Assembly (NCBI GenBank): GCA_033717875.1
Contig: JADDKJ010000005.1
Span: forward strand, 36,715-100,714
DNA: 64,000 nt
From: SBBG01 sp033717875
GTDB lineage: Bacteria; Pseudomonadota; Gammaproteobacteria; Ga0077554; Ga007554
Reading direction: 5' to 3'
A program made the translations under genes and the position numbers. Within the stretch, counting starts at the first letter, position 1. Each line of letters starts with the position of its first letter. The notes beneath the pieces were generated by a model, which worked only from the letters and a program-made list of their open reading frames with translations, did no database searches and was not told the origin of the DNA. Of this stretch, positions 8,730 to 17,528 are shown piece after piece.

Positions 8730-9077
8730 TTACTGGGCGCCCAGGCGGTTCTTGACGGCCTGGATCAACGGGTTGTGGGGAGAGGCGGGATGGCCAGCGC
8801 TGCTCATCGGCATGACCGACTGCGGGTCGATGCGGCTGACGATCTCGGGACTGGCGTCGGCCTGTGCGGCCAGCAACTGGCTGCGCACCTTGGCGGGCGA
8901 CGCCTGCGCCTCGAGGAAGCCCGCGATCAGGTCGGTGCGCCCGGCCAGCGTGCAGGTCTGGGCGATTTCGGTGGCGTCGGCCACGGTCATTGTGGCGGTG
9001 GCCGCCGATTGAGAAGAATGGCCAGCAGGATCAGCAGCAGGCCGGTCAGGAGCAGCGGGGTCGGGTAGATCATTCAT
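8730..9077 (-). CDS. Nested scaffold protein (Nu3-like), internal start
   Basis: An in-frame ATG at 9077 inside the protease gene is preceded by GGAG with 6 bases of spacing. It would yield a 115-residue protein equal to the protease C-terminus. This is the lambda C/Nu3 arrangement, in which the nested product is the internal scaffold for capsid assembly. The internal ribosome site is visible; production of the protein is inferred. Confidence 0.55.
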   Translation of the reverse strand: MNDLPDPAAPDRPAADPAGHSSQSAATATMTVADATEIAQTCTLAGRTDLIAGFLEAQASPAKVRSQLLAAQADASPEIVSRIDPQSVMPMSSAGHPASPHNPLIQAVKNRLGAQ

Positions 9078-9965
9078 CGGAAACTCCGTAGTGAGGTTGA
9101 TAAAAGAACCCGAAGCCGTCGCTTTCAGCTTCGGGGGCGAAGAAAGGGTTTGTGTCAGTTGCAGGAGCGCGTCGTCGAAGGTGCCGACGGCGTCGGCCAG
9201 CCCTGCTGACACAGCGTCCTTGCCGAAGAACAGACCGGCTTCGGTGTCGCGCACGGCGGATGCCTCGATGCCCCGGTGGCGGGCCACCGTCTCGACGAAC
9301 AGGCCATAGACACGATTCACCTCGGCCGTGAGGAAGGCGTGGGCTGCGCTCGACATCGGCGCGTGCGGGTTGAGGTCGTTCTTGCGATCCCCGGCGAACA
9401 CCGCCGTGTAGCGAACGCCGTCCTGGGCATCCTTCTCTGACTGGTCGACGTGCATCGCGATGACGCCAATCGAGCCGACACCACCGGTGCGCGACACGAA
9501 CACCTTGCTGGCAGCAGATGCCAGTGCGTAGGCGGCCGAGAAGGCCATGTCATTGGCCACGGCCCAGACCGGCTTGACGCTGGACGCCGCACGGATGCGG
9601 TCGGCCAGATCGAACACGCCGCCCGACTCGCCACCCGGTGAATCGACGTCGAGCAGGATCGCGGCGACATCCGGGCTGGCCAGCGCGGCGTCCAGCTGCG
9701 CGCTGAGACCGGCGTAGCTGGTCAAGCCGGATTCAGCTTCCAGGCCGACGGTGCGCCGCACCAGCATGCCGTGGATCGGGATGACCGCTACACCGGGGAT
9801 CTGGGTGGACGCCGGGCGTGCAAGTGGCGTGAAGGCGGTCGGAGCAGCCAGATCAGCCAAGCCGACCCGGGAGCCGAGCACGGCCAGGATCACGTCGAGT
9901 TTCGGGCGATGGATCGCCAGCGGCACACCGAACAGGCGTGCCGCCAGATGGGGCAACAGGGTCAT
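8730..9965 (-). CDS. Capsid maturation protease, peptidase S49 (gpC-like)
   Basis: This 411-residue protein has an N-terminal S49/SppA-type serine protease domain at about residues 50-270. It contains the DVDSPGGES turn, an AFSAAYALASAA helix that should carry the nucleophile Ser, and a GGVGSIGVIAMH stretch. The C-terminal 115 residues are Ala/Pro/Asp-rich and correspond to the scaffold. The protease cleaves the scaffold and portal during prohead maturation. It lies between the portal and decoration genes. The start is the ATG at 9965. Confidence 0.9.
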   Translation of the reverse strand: MTLLPHLAARLFGVPLAIHRPKLDVILAVLGSRVGLADLAAPTAFTPLARPASTQIPGVAVIPIHGMLVRRTVGLEAESGLTSYAGLSAQLDAALASPDVAAILLDVDSPGGESGGVFDLADRIRAASSVKPVWAVANDMAFSAAYALASAASKVFVSRTGGVGSIGVIAMHVDQSEKDAQDGVRYTAVFAGDRKNDLNPHAPMSSAAHAFLTAEVNRVYGLFVETVARHRGIEASAVRDTEAGLFFGKDAVSAGLADAVGTFDDALLQLTQTLSSPPKLKATASGSFINLTTEFPMNDLPDPAAPDRPAADPAGHSSQSAATATMTVADATEIAQTCTLAGRTDLIAGFLEAQASPAKVRSQLLAAQADASPEIVSRIDPQSVMPMSSAGHPASPHNPLIQAVKNRLGAQ

Positions 9966-10000
9966 GTCAACCTCCGCCGAGCCACCTCAAGGAGGCTGAA

Positions 10001-10015
10001 GCCCCCTCGGGGGGC
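10001..10015. repeat. Short palindromic intergenic repeat between portal and protease genes
   Basis: GCCCCC and GGGGGC flank a TCG loop. The surrounding text, from about 9982 to 10036, resembles a short repeat that I recall from intergenic regions of Burkholderiales genomes. The 86-base gap between portal stop and protease start contains only this element. Confidence 0.5.
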
Positions 10016-10051
10016 AGCGAACAAAGTGAGCGTGGGGGTCATATCTTTCCT

Positions 10052-11575
10052 TCAGGCGGACGATGAGCTGCCGCTTTGCGTGGCGTCGGCAGCGTTCTTG
10101 TTCGGGGAGGCAGAGCCGCCGTCCTTGGAAGTACGGCGCGGGTCGGAGTCGAGGATCAACCCGAGGTCGTCGGCGCGCTGGTTGTCGGCGGCGATCTCGC
10201 GGTCGACGTCTTCGGCGTCGTAGCCGAAGGCCGAGATGGCTTCCGAGCGGCTCATCAGGCCCGCGCGGATGGCCAGCAGCATGGCCTTGAACTCCTTCTC
10301 CGGATCGACCCACTGCCAGCCCTGGGGAATCCACTTCACCTGCAGGTACTGGCGGCGACGGGCTGGGCCGCCACGCGCGAATCCGGGGGCTTCGAGGCTA
10401 CCTGCGAGCACGGCCTGCTTCATCCACGCCGCCCACACCGGACGGCACATCTGATGGACGAGCACACCGTGCTGCACCATCTCGCAGCGACGCCGGAACT
10501 CCAGCATCCCGGCGCGGATGGACGAGTAGTTCACGCCGGTCAGGTCACCGGTCAACTGCTCGTAGGTGACGCCGATGGCGGCGGCGACCGCGCGGAACTG
10601 GGTGCGCAGGAACTCGCCATACGAGCCACCGACGTCGGCCGGGTCAGAAAACTTGATGTCCTCGCCGGGCTCCAATATCTGCAAGGTGCCCGGTTCCAGA
10701 CCGGCCAACGCGATGCCATCGCCATCGGCAGCACCTTCACCCATCAGGTTGTCCTCGGGGTTCTGGCGCGTCACGAAGCCCGCAAACATCGCGGCGGTCT
10801 TCTTGCGCACCAGCTCGGCGTCGTCGTACTGGTCGAGTTCGTTGAGCTTGACCAAGGCCCGCGACAACCACGGCTCGCCCCGGATCTGGCCGGGACGCAG
10901 GACGCGGAACAGGTGGATGATTTCCTTCGCATCGATGCGCACCGTGTCGTTACTGATCGAACTGGCGCCCTGGCCCGACATCGGGGCCAGGCGCCCGTCC
11001 TCGGGGTGCGAGCGGTACAGGTGGTAGGCCACGCGCCGCCCCAGCCCGTCGAATTCGATGCCAGAGCGCACCACGTTGCCCGAAGGCAGATCGAGGTTGA
11101 GGCTGATCGGCAGGTGTTCGGGCTCCAGCAACTGCAATTGCAAGGGCACCACCAAGCCATCTTCCGGACGACGCGGGCGCAGCCGGATCAGGCATTCACC
11201 GCCCTCGAGCATCGCGCGGCAGGCCAGCGCCTGCAGGCCGTAGAAGTCGGTCTGGCCTGCGGCATCCGCTTCCTCCGTCCAGTCACGCCACAGCGCCTGG
11301 ACGTCGGCCTTGAAGCGCTCATCGCTTGCCAGGCTCTGCGGCTTGATGCCGGTGCCGACCGCGTTGGCGACGAAGGCCTCGATACCGGCCTGCGCCCAGG
11401 CATTGCGGCGCACGAGGTCGCGGCTCTTGATGCGCAATTCGGTGTTGGTCGCCAGCATCGCAGCAACGGCACCCGGGTTGCCGGGCATCCAAGCCAACGA
11501 ACGGCGGCCACGGCCAGCGGCCTCGTGAACCGGTGCTTGGCCGAACAGTCCTCGAATCTTCGAATACCAGGCCAT
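10052..11575 (-). CDS. Phage portal protein, lambda gpB family
   Basis: This 507-residue protein forms the dodecameric ring at the capsid vertex through which DNA enters. The start is the ATG at 11575, which overlaps the gpW gene stop (ATGA). Family landmarks include MLATNTELRIKSRDLVRRN, AWAQAGIEAFVANAVGTGI, HLFRVLRPGQIRGEPWLSRA and TYEQLTGDLTGVNYSSIRAG. The C-terminus is Ser/Ala-rich, as in homologues trimmed by the gpC protease. Length is close to lambda gpB (533 residues). Confidence 0.95.
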   Translation of the reverse strand: MAWYSKIRGLFGQAPVHEAAGRGRRSLAWMPGNPGAVAAMLATNTELRIKSRDLVRRNAWAQAGIEAFVANAVGTGIKPQSLASDERFKADVQALWRDWTEEADAAGQTDFYGLQALACRAMLEGGECLIRLRPRRPEDGLVVPLQLQLLEPEHLPISLNLDLPSGNVVRSGIEFDGLGRRVAYHLYRSHPEDGRLAPMSGQGASSISNDTVRIDAKEIIHLFRVLRPGQIRGEPWLSRALVKLNELDQYDDAELVRKKTAAMFAGFVTRQNPEDNLMGEGAADGDGIALAGLEPGTLQILEPGEDIKFSDPADVGGSYGEFLRTQFRAVAAAIGVTYEQLTGDLTGVNYSSIRAGMLEFRRRCEMVQHGVLVHQMCRPVWAAWMKQAVLAGSLEAPGFARGGPARRRQYLQVKWIPQGWQWVDPEKEFKAMLLAIRAGLMSRSEAISAFGYDAEDVDREIAADNQRADDLGLILDSDPRRTSKDGGSASPNKNAADATQSGSSSSA

Positions 11576-11796
11576 CAGAACCCCTTCGCGGTCGTCACCC
11601 GGATCTGGCGCGGCGCACCCGGCCACAGCCCGGTGGCGGCGGCCTGCTCGAAAATGCCGCGCTTGACTTCGCGGATCGCGGCCTTCAGTTCGTCGACCGA
11701 GCGGTACTCGACCGTCTTGTCTTGATAAGTGACGCGGCGTTCGCCCTTGGCGAGCGCGGTCGTAAGTAGCAGGAGTTGGGTTTCTGTGTAGGCCAT
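11575..11796 (-). CDS. Head-tail connector, gpW family
   Basis: This 73-residue protein has the gpW two-helix plus hairpin pattern: an N-terminal helix (ETQLLLLTTALAKGE), a beta-hairpin (RRVTYQDKTVEYRS) and a second helix (VDELKAAIREVKRGI). gpW seals the portal after packaging and lets FII attach. It overlaps the portal gene by 4 bases, matching the lambda order W then B. Confidence 0.88.
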   Translation of the reverse strand: MAYTETQLLLLTTALAKGERRVTYQDKTVEYRSVDELKAAIREVKRGIFEQAAATGLWPGAPRQIRVTTAKGF

Positions 11797-12188
11797 CAGC
11801 GGTACACCACGAGGTTGATTTCAGAAGAGTCGTCAAACGACGCCGCAGCCGTCGCACAGGCGATGTCGACGTACTGCGCGGTCTTGAGGTCGGAGCTGGC
11901 ACGCACGATGGCCAAGCGCTGCTGGCCGGTGTTGGTGCTGCTACGGGCGAGCGCCGTCCAGCAGTAGTTCGCATCCGGCATCGCTACCGCGAAATGCACG
12001 CGGTACCGGCCTGCGGCCGTGCGCACCACGCTGGCGACGTTGTGCGCGCTGGCGATCCCGACCTGACCATTGACGTAGCCGAAGCTGACCCACACCCGGG
12101 CGATACCGGGATGCGTGGCGTCGATCTTGGTCTTGACCTCGAAGCCGATGCGCGCCGCCAAGGCGGCGATGCTGGACGCAAGGCTCAT
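11796..12188 (-). CDS. Phage structural protein of unknown role, beta-rich
   Basis: This 130-residue protein has a short N-terminal helix followed by repeated beta strands (GIARVWVSFGYVNG, RYRVHFAVAMPDANYCW). The sequence AMPDANYCWTALA resembles terminal domains of fibre proteins. It overlaps the genes on both sides by 1 to 4 bases. Together with the next gene it is an insertion between terminase and gpW relative to lambda. It may be a head or tail fibre component. Confidence 0.5.
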   Translation of the reverse strand: MSLASSIAALAARIGFEVKTKIDATHPGIARVWVSFGYVNGQVGIASAHNVASVVRTAAGRYRVHFAVAMPDANYCWTALARSSTNTGQQRLAIVRASSDLKTAQYVDIACATAAASFDDSSEINLVVYR

Positions 12189-12679
12189 CAGGCCAGCGCC
12201 GCCACGAACACCGCGACGAGGTCGGTGTCGGTGTTGCCGACATCGGCGCTTGCTGCCGCGCCGATGTTGGTGCGGGCCTGCAGCTGCTCAGCCACCGTCA
12301 AGGTCTGCGCGGCGTCGAATCGCACGCGGCGATTGACGGCGGCCAGCAGCGCATCGAGGCCGCTGGTGCCGTTTTGCAGCAGCTGCTGTATCTCGACCAG
12401 CGTGTCGTAGGCCGCATCGGCACCCCCGAGAATCTCGGTCTTGAGCGCATCGAGCAACGCGACGATCTTGTTCGACGAGTACGTGCTCGTGGGGGCAACA
12501 TGCCCATCGTCAATGGCCGACGACGACACGACCGCCGCCTTGAGTTCGTTGATGGCCGCGACCAGACTCGACCTGTCGTTGGTGGACAGGCTGGCCAGAC
12601 TGCCCGCCGTCGCCCGGACGTCGTTGAACTCCTGGGCAACCCGGATGACCAGGCTCTCGATACGGGTGGCAAGACTCAT
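12188..12679 (-). CDS. Fibre-like phage structural protein
   Basis: This 163-residue protein has a helical N-terminus (MSLATRIESLVIRVAQEFND), an SLVAAINELKAA stretch and a C-terminal QLQARTNIGAA motif. These features are common in phage head and tail fibre proteins. Its start resembles that of the next gene (MSLA plus an amphipathic helix), which suggests they form a pair. No family can be named with certainty. Confidence 0.5.
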   Translation of the reverse strand: MSLATRIESLVIRVAQEFNDVRATAGSLASLSTNDRSSLVAAINELKAAVVSSSAIDDGHVAPTSTYSSNKIVALLDALKTEILGGADAAYDTLVEIQQLLQNGTSGLDALLAAVNRRVRFDAAQTLTVAEQLQARTNIGAAASADVGNTDTDLVAVFVAALA

Positions 12680-12697
12680 GAAATGCTCCTCTGAAAA

Positions 12698-15600
12698 TCA
12701 GGACAGCCAGCGGCTCTTGATGACGCGCCGCCGTGATGGGGTTGCAGAAACAGAAAGGCCACCGCGTTGGGTGGCCTCGTCCGGGTCGAATGCTTGAATC
12801 GGGGGCGGCTCATCACCCGTTACCGAACCTCTCCGTTCCATCCCGATCTGGCGCTCCAGTTCGCGCCAGTGGCGTTCCTCGAAGCGATCCAGGCCCGCCG
12901 CCGATGCGGCCGCGCGGGCGTACACGTAGCAGTTGCCGGCGATCATCATCTTTCCGGCGCGTCGCACGACCAGCGTTCCGTTGGGGACGGTGGCGCAATA
13001 GACCATGCCGTTGTACTGGCGGGTTTTGACCAGAAACTGGTGATTCTTGCCATCGAGCGAGGCGGATTTGCGGCCACGGTTTTCCCGGACGTGGTATTGC
13101 GGCAGCCTATCCGAGCCGCTGCATCCACGGATCGACCATCCCTGATTGCACCGAACCGTCACGCTCGGACTGCCGCCAAGCTTGAAGAAGAGTTCAGCCA
13201 TGTCGTCGGCAAGCGCTTTGCTCGTGGTTGCATAGGACCGGTATCCGTTTTGAATCCAACCGTCCCCTGCAACCGCCGCCGCGACAAAAGATTCGATGAT
13301 CTCGACCGAGGCGTCCTTGATCCAGGACGGCACACGTTTTTCGTGATGCAGCCCTGGGCACTCGCGCTGGATATAGTCGTATAGCTGCTTGGACGTAATG
13401 AGCGCCGTATGCCCGCTCCAATGCCACTGCCAGGGCAGGCGATTGAGCAAGGATTCGATAACGGATACGCCCTGCGGCTTGACTTGAGCGATGCCAACCG
13501 CGCGCTGGATGCTACTGCCGTGCGCCACTATGCGCGACGATCCTTCGGCAATGTACCACCCCAGGAACGCTGCGAAGGTCTTGGCGCACACGCGTCGTTG
13601 AGGCTCGATGATGGTTCGGTAACTGCGCTTCACACTGGCCGCAATCGTCACAACATCCATGGGCTCGCCATGCCAGACAGCACGAATTTTGAGGGTGTGA
13701 TAAATGGTCAGGTCTTGGGCCAGCGTGATTTGCGGCGGTACATCAAAACGCCACGTTCTGTTTTCCCGGTCAAACACTTTCTTGTAGGTCACCATCCGGT
13801 GCCCCGGCGTCACTGAAAAATTCAGGCGCGTCCCTGAGACCGTCAACATGGGTCCTTGGTAGTGCCGGGCAATCAAATGCTGCGGGGACTGATACTCGAT
13901 GCCATCGGTTTCCAGGTTCACCGTCGCCAAAGCGTCGCCTCGACTGACATCCCGGAATCGCTTCCAGCCTTTTTGTGTCAGCACCTCGGTCTGAGCATCG
14001 AAGCAATCCAGGGCCTCATTACGCTCGCGCATCTTTTGCCACTCGCGCACCGGGAAACCGTTGCGGTCGCGGCGGGTAATCAACTGTTCGGCGCAGAGCT
14101 GCTGGATGAACTCCGCGTCGATCTTGGGCAGGTGGACGAACCCCGTCGGGTAGACGGTGGTTACGCCGTCCTCACTGACATCTGCGCCCTTGCGCAGGTT
14201 GTTGTAGAACTCCAGCTTGGCGATGCCGACCGCCACCGTGAACACCTTGATGCCCCGGCGCAGCTTCTTGCCGCCCTGCGAGACATCGATGGCCGTCGGC
14301 GTACCGATCAGGGCCGCGCCGCGCGGCACGCCCTTGACCGGCATCACGCGCGGATCGCGGCAGGCGCGCACGAAGGTATAGGCCTCCTGCGTCGCAAAGC
14401 CGGTGTCGATTGCAAAGCGCGCCAAGGGCAAGGCGGCACCGGACGCGTGCGTCCAGTTCTCGGCGATCAACTCGCCGAGGCGCTTCCACACCGCATCGCG
14501 GGCAGTGTCGCCCATCAGCACGCGGTGCTCGACCAGCCAGGACTCCTTGCCGCGCCCGAAGGCCCAGATCGAGGCTTCGATGCGATCCTTCTGCACGTCG
14601 GCCGCGCCCACCAGGAGCAGCCCGCCCGGCGGCACGGAACCGATGCGGTACTCCTCCCGGCGTTCGACCAGCCGTTGCCAATCGGGCGCCTCACCTTCCT
14701 CGACCCAGGTTTCGCCCAATTCGGTGTTCTTGAAGGTCTTGATGGCGGCGGCCGACCCCGACTCTTTGTTGACGGCGCTCTCCCACGCGGCGGCGATGTC
14801 GCGCCACGAACGCCAGCCCACCGGGCTGTAGAGCGACGACAGGTGAAACCCCGCCGTCTTTCCCGACCCGTCGCTGATCATCGCGCGCCACTCGCCGTGC
14901 TCCAGCATCCAGGTCTTGTGATGCTCGGCAATCGGCTCGTCGCACGATTCGCAGATGTAGGCCGCAGTGTCCGGTTGTCCTTTCTCCCAGCGTAACTGTT
15001 CGAAGCGCAGCCACTGGCGGTGCGCGCAGTGCGGGCACGGCACGAAGTAGCGGCGCTGATCGCTGGCTTCGTACTCGCGCTCGATGGCGCTTGCGCCCGA
15101 AATCGTCGGCGTCGAGACGATGAAGATCTTGCGCCGGGCGAAGGTGCGCGTGCGCGCCTCGGCCAGCGAGATCGCATCGCCTTCACCCTCGACGTCCAGC
15201 GGATAGCCGTCGACCTCGTCGAGGAACAGATACCGCACCGGCATCGAACGCAGACCAACGGCACTGTTGGCGCCCGTCATCACCAGCACGCCGCCCCGGA
15301 ACTCCTTGGCGAGGATGGTGTTTCCCGAGTCACGCGAGCGTGCCGGAGCGATCAGTTCTGCCAAAACTCCCGACTCCTCGATCAGCGGATCGATGCGCTG
15401 CTTGGAGTTGCGCTTGGCCATCTCCACGGTCGGCCACACCGCCATCATCGGCCCCGGCGCGTGGTGGATCACGTAGCCGATCCAGTTCGATCCCATTTCG
15501 GTGTTGTGGGTCGGAATCCAACCTTTGCCACACAAGAACAAGTGGTTGGGTGAATCCACCGCGATGCAGCGCACAGGCACCGATGGGACGGGTCGCACGG

Positions 15601-16840
15601 CAATGATGGCGCGACGCCTGGATTTCCAGAGGCGGCCTTGCTCAATCGAGCGCATGCGTTCACGCTTTCGGCGCAGACGGAACATGGGCTGCTCCGCATA
15701 GGCAGTCCAACTCACTCGCCAATATCCGTGACACACCCGCTGCTGCTCACCAAATGCTTTGCAGCGTGAAGGTACATGGCGGCAGTGTGGTCGGTATCCC
15801 AGACCGCACAGCAGCTCCAGCATGCCGTCGATCAAACGGCGATCGCCGTTGACGAATTCGCAGGTCTTACCGTCAGGGGTGATGCTGCCATCGCTGTCCA
15901 TCAAGCCCTGAACCAGTTCCAGCCGTTGCTGGCGACTGGCCCTTAAATAGGCTGGCGGGATGTGCTTGTTGCCCAGCACATCGAGGTGACGCAGTTGCAC
16001 GGTAAAGCGCGAACTGCCACAACTGGCCTGCGCCTGACCATCGGCATCCACTGTCCGGAAAGTGGGATCAATCACCAGATTGGCGCATTTGCCTTTACGC
16101 CAGACGGGCAAGCGAAACAGTGCATGCACGCCACAATCGGCCAGATGCTCCACGATTTCTGCATCGTCTTCATGCACGCTGATGTGGTTCATGCTGGCAC
16201 TGCCGTCGCCCAACCACAGGCCCAGTAAATAGGGATGGATGAGCAGGTCACGCGCGGGCAATTCCATCGCCTGAGCATTATCTACAGAGAAGCGCCAGCG
16301 CTTGCCGCTACTGAACCGCTCGCGCCCGTGCATGTCCAGGGTCGTGACCGTGCGCTGCTTAAGCCCAGCGTGGCTGTATTCGTTGACAGCCCAGCGGTGC
16401 TCCCCATCACTGACCACGGTCTGGCCATCTTCAAATTCGATTTCGAAGCAGTCACGATCCCGCAGGATGGGCGAGACGCCCAGCACACGGCAGGGCCAGC
16501 CGTCAGAACCCATTACATGGTCGCCTGCTTGCACTTCACCCATGGTGGTCCAACCCGTCGGTGTCGGGATTGGGGTGTCAAGTGCCAGTGGTGCGCCGAG
16601 CTGCGCCGCCTTCATGAACACCACCCGTTCGACCTTTGATGTCGGCGACAGGCAATCCATGATGGCCTTCAGGTACGGCGTGCGACTGGTACGCCAGCGC
16701 CCCGGCTCGGCAGAGGACTTGCTGGAGAGCATCCGGTGCCGATCCGACCACTCGGACACCGAGAGCAGTGGATCAGGTGTCAGCCCCTCGCGCCACGCGC
16801 GCTCGATTTCGGCCGCGCCTTCGTATTCAACATCCAGCAT
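12698..16840 (-). CDS. Terminase large subunit (gpA family) with two inteins
   Basis: This is a 1,380-residue precursor. Without residues 84-446 and 946-1303 it leaves a 659-residue gpA-type terminase, close to lambda gpA (641). The ATPase domain carries the P-loop region KAAQLGA/TEMGSNW, split by intein 1, a Walker B LFLDEVDG, and a zinc finger (CPHC, CESC). The nuclease domain carries NEALD/CYVYARAA, split by intein 2. The enzyme cuts concatemers and pumps DNA into proheads. The start is the ATG at 16840, overlapping the small subunit stop. Both inteins are in frame and appear intact, so protein splicing is needed before either active site can form. Confidence 0.95.
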   Translation of the reverse strand: MLDVEYEGAAEIERAWREGLTPDPLLSVSEWSDRHRMLSSKSSAEPGRWRTSRTPYLKAIMDCLSPTSKVERVVFMKAAQLGAPLALDTPIPTPTGWTTMGEVQAGDHVMGSDGWPCRVLGVSPILRDRDCFEIEFEDGQTVVSDGEHRWAVNEYSHAGLKQRTVTTLDMHGRERFSSGKRWRFSVDNAQAMELPARDLLIHPYLLGLWLGDGSASMNHISVHEDDAEIVEHLADCGVHALFRLPVWRKGKCANLVIDPTFRTVDADGQAQASCGSSRFTVQLRHLDVLGNKHIPPAYLRASRQQRLELVQGLMDSDGSITPDGKTCEFVNGDRRLIDGMLELLCGLGYRPHCRHVPSRCKAFGEQQRVCHGYWRVSWTAYAEQPMFRLRRKRERMRSIEQGRLWKSRRRAIIAVRPVPSVPVRCIAVDSPNHLFLCGKGWIPTHNTEMGSNWIGYVIHHAPGPMMAVWPTVEMAKRNSKQRIDPLIEESGVLAELIAPARSRDSGNTILAKEFRGGVLVMTGANSAVGLRSMPVRYLFLDEVDGYPLDVEGEGDAISLAEARTRTFARRKIFIVSTPTISGASAIEREYEASDQRRYFVPCPHCAHRQWLRFEQLRWEKGQPDTAAYICESCDEPIAEHHKTWMLEHGEWRAMISDGSGKTAGFHLSSLYSPVGWRSWRDIAAAWESAVNKESGSAAAIKTFKNTELGETWVEEGEAPDWQRLVERREEYRIGSVPPGGLLLVGAADVQKDRIEASIWAFGRGKESWLVEHRVLMGDTARDAVWKRLGELIAENWTHASGAALPLARFAIDTGFATQEAYTFVRACRDPRVMPVKGVPRGAALIGTPTAIDVSQGGKKLRRGIKVFTVAVGIAKLEFYNNLRKGADVSEDGVTTVYPTGFVHLPKIDAEFIQQLCAEQLITRRDRNGFPVREWQKMRERNEALDCFDAQTEVLTQKGWKRFRDVSRGDALATVNLETDGIEYQSPQHLIARHYQGPMLTVSGTRLNFSVTPGHRMVTYKKVFDRENRTWRFDVPPQITLAQDLTIYHTLKIRAVWHGEPMDVVTIAASVKRSYRTIIEPQRRVCAKTFAAFLGWYIAEGSSRIVAHGSSIQRAVGIAQVKPQGVSVIESLLNRLPWQWHWSGHTALITSKQLYDYIQRECPGLHHEKRVPSWIKDASVEIIESFVAAAVAGDGWIQNGYRSYATTSKALADDMAELFFKLGGSPSVTVRCNQGWSIRGCSGSDRLPQYHVRENRGRKSASLDGKNHQFLVKTRQYNGMVYCATVPNGTLVVRRAGKMMIAGNCYVYARAAASAAGLDRFEERHWRELERQIGMERRGSVTGDEPPPIQAFDPDEATQRGGLSVSATPSRRRVIKSRWLS
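12932..14005 (-). other. Intein 2, class 1 type with LAGLIDADG endonuclease
   Basis: This segment has 358 residues, from Cys1 (CFDAQTEVLTQKGW) to Asn358, followed by Cys+1. Block B reads SVTPGHRM and block F YCATVPNGTLVV. The residue before the terminal Asn is Gly rather than His, an uncommon but known variation. Dodecapeptide motifs FLGWYIAEGSS (147-157) and FVAAAVAGDGW (240-250) indicate a homing endonuclease. It is inserted right after the conserved Asp of the terminase nuclease motif. Confidence 0.92.
15503..16591 (-). other. Intein 1, class 3 type with LAGLIDADG endonuclease
   Basis: This segment has 363 residues, from Pro (intein residue 1) to Asn363, followed by Thr+1. It lacks the N-terminal Cys or Ser nucleophile. 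It shows the WCT signature of class 3 inteins: Trp67 in DGEHRW, Cys342 in VRCIAVDSP and Thr361 in the ending PTHN. Block A reads PLALDTPIPTPTGW. Two dodecapeptide motifs, LLGLWLGDG at 122-130 and LVQGLMDSDG near 226-235, mark a homing endonuclease. It is inserted in the P-loop of the terminase ATPase. Confidence 0.9.
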
Positions 16841-17409
16841 CAGTCCACCCGGGGCCGCAGTTCGCCCAGTTCGATCAGGTGCTCGCGCACAGCGGCCTCC
16901 AGCGTCACATGCATCGTGTGCGGATCGACGCCGAGTTGCGAGGCCATTTGCCCGGAGATGCGTGCGGGCCAGTTGAGCCACGCATCGCGCTCGATGCGTG
17001 CGAGCTTGAATACGTGCGCAACGGCCTTGGCACGGTCGACCAGTTCCTCTTTCTTCTCGGCCAGTTCCACTTGCTTGAGCTTGGCCTTGAGCACTTCGTT
17101 GACCGTGCGCGCCTGCAGCAGCGAGGTGCCGCCTGCAGAAAGCGGCGGCGCAGCCACCTCCGGGTCTTCCCTGCGCGGCGCGTCACGCGTGGTGGATTCC
17201 GGCAGTGCACGGTTCGTTGCACGGTCTGTCGCTTCCGGGGCTGCCGACTTGCGTGGCTGCAAGGTGTTCTGTGCCCACTGCGCGTCGGCGGAATCCGGAT
17301 CAATCGTGCCATCGGGCAGCGGCATGATCCGCCCGGTGTCGATGGCCTTTTTCACGGCCACGTGCGACACGCCACGGTGGCGCGCGTAGGCGCGAATCGA
17401 GAGTCCCAT
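16840..17409 (-). CDS. Terminase small subunit-like protein
   Basis: This 189-residue protein has an N-terminal helix-turn-helix (LSIRAYARHRGVSHVAVKKAI, split here at its limits) suited to recognising packaging sites. A Pro/Ala/Arg-rich linker follows, and then a helical oligomerisation region (VNEVLKAKLKQVELAEKKEEL). The ATG at 17409 has an AAGG ribosome site 5-6 bases upstream and is preferred over a TTG at 17424. It overlaps the large subunit by 4 bases, the usual terminase pairing. Confidence 0.8.
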   Translation of the reverse strand: MGLSIRAYARHRGVSHVAVKKAIDTGRIMPLPDGTIDPDSADAQWAQNTLQPRKSAAPEATDRATNRALPESTTRDAPRREDPEVAAPPLSAGGTSLLQARTVNEVLKAKLKQVELAEKKEELVDRAKAVAHVFKLARIERDAWLNWPARISGQMASQLGVDPHTMHVTLEAAVREHLIELGELRPRVD

Positions 17410-17528
17410 CGTCACCTTCTTCAATCATTTGTTCGTCATTCCTGCGGATTGAGCTTGGCTTCCATCGGGAACAGCGCGTTCATGTCATCACTATCAACGA
17501 CGTCACAAGGAGACGCACATGAGCGATT
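17410..17528. other. Start of a divergent gap; leader copy 1 and a 49-codon frame
   Basis: The gap between the small terminase and the next supported coding sequence contains GAACAGCGCGTTCATG at 17469-17484, repeated exactly at 18035-18050. An AGGAG site and ATG at 17519 follow. The frame they open is only 49 codons, ends in a stop near 17668 and resembles nothing I recognise. I see no other gene before the DUF6900-like segment. Confidence 0.5.

Noticed and set aside
13856..14995. Long plus-strand frame over the terminase gene
   Set aside because: The minus-strand terminase and intein motifs are unambiguous here, so the plus frame is a shadow.
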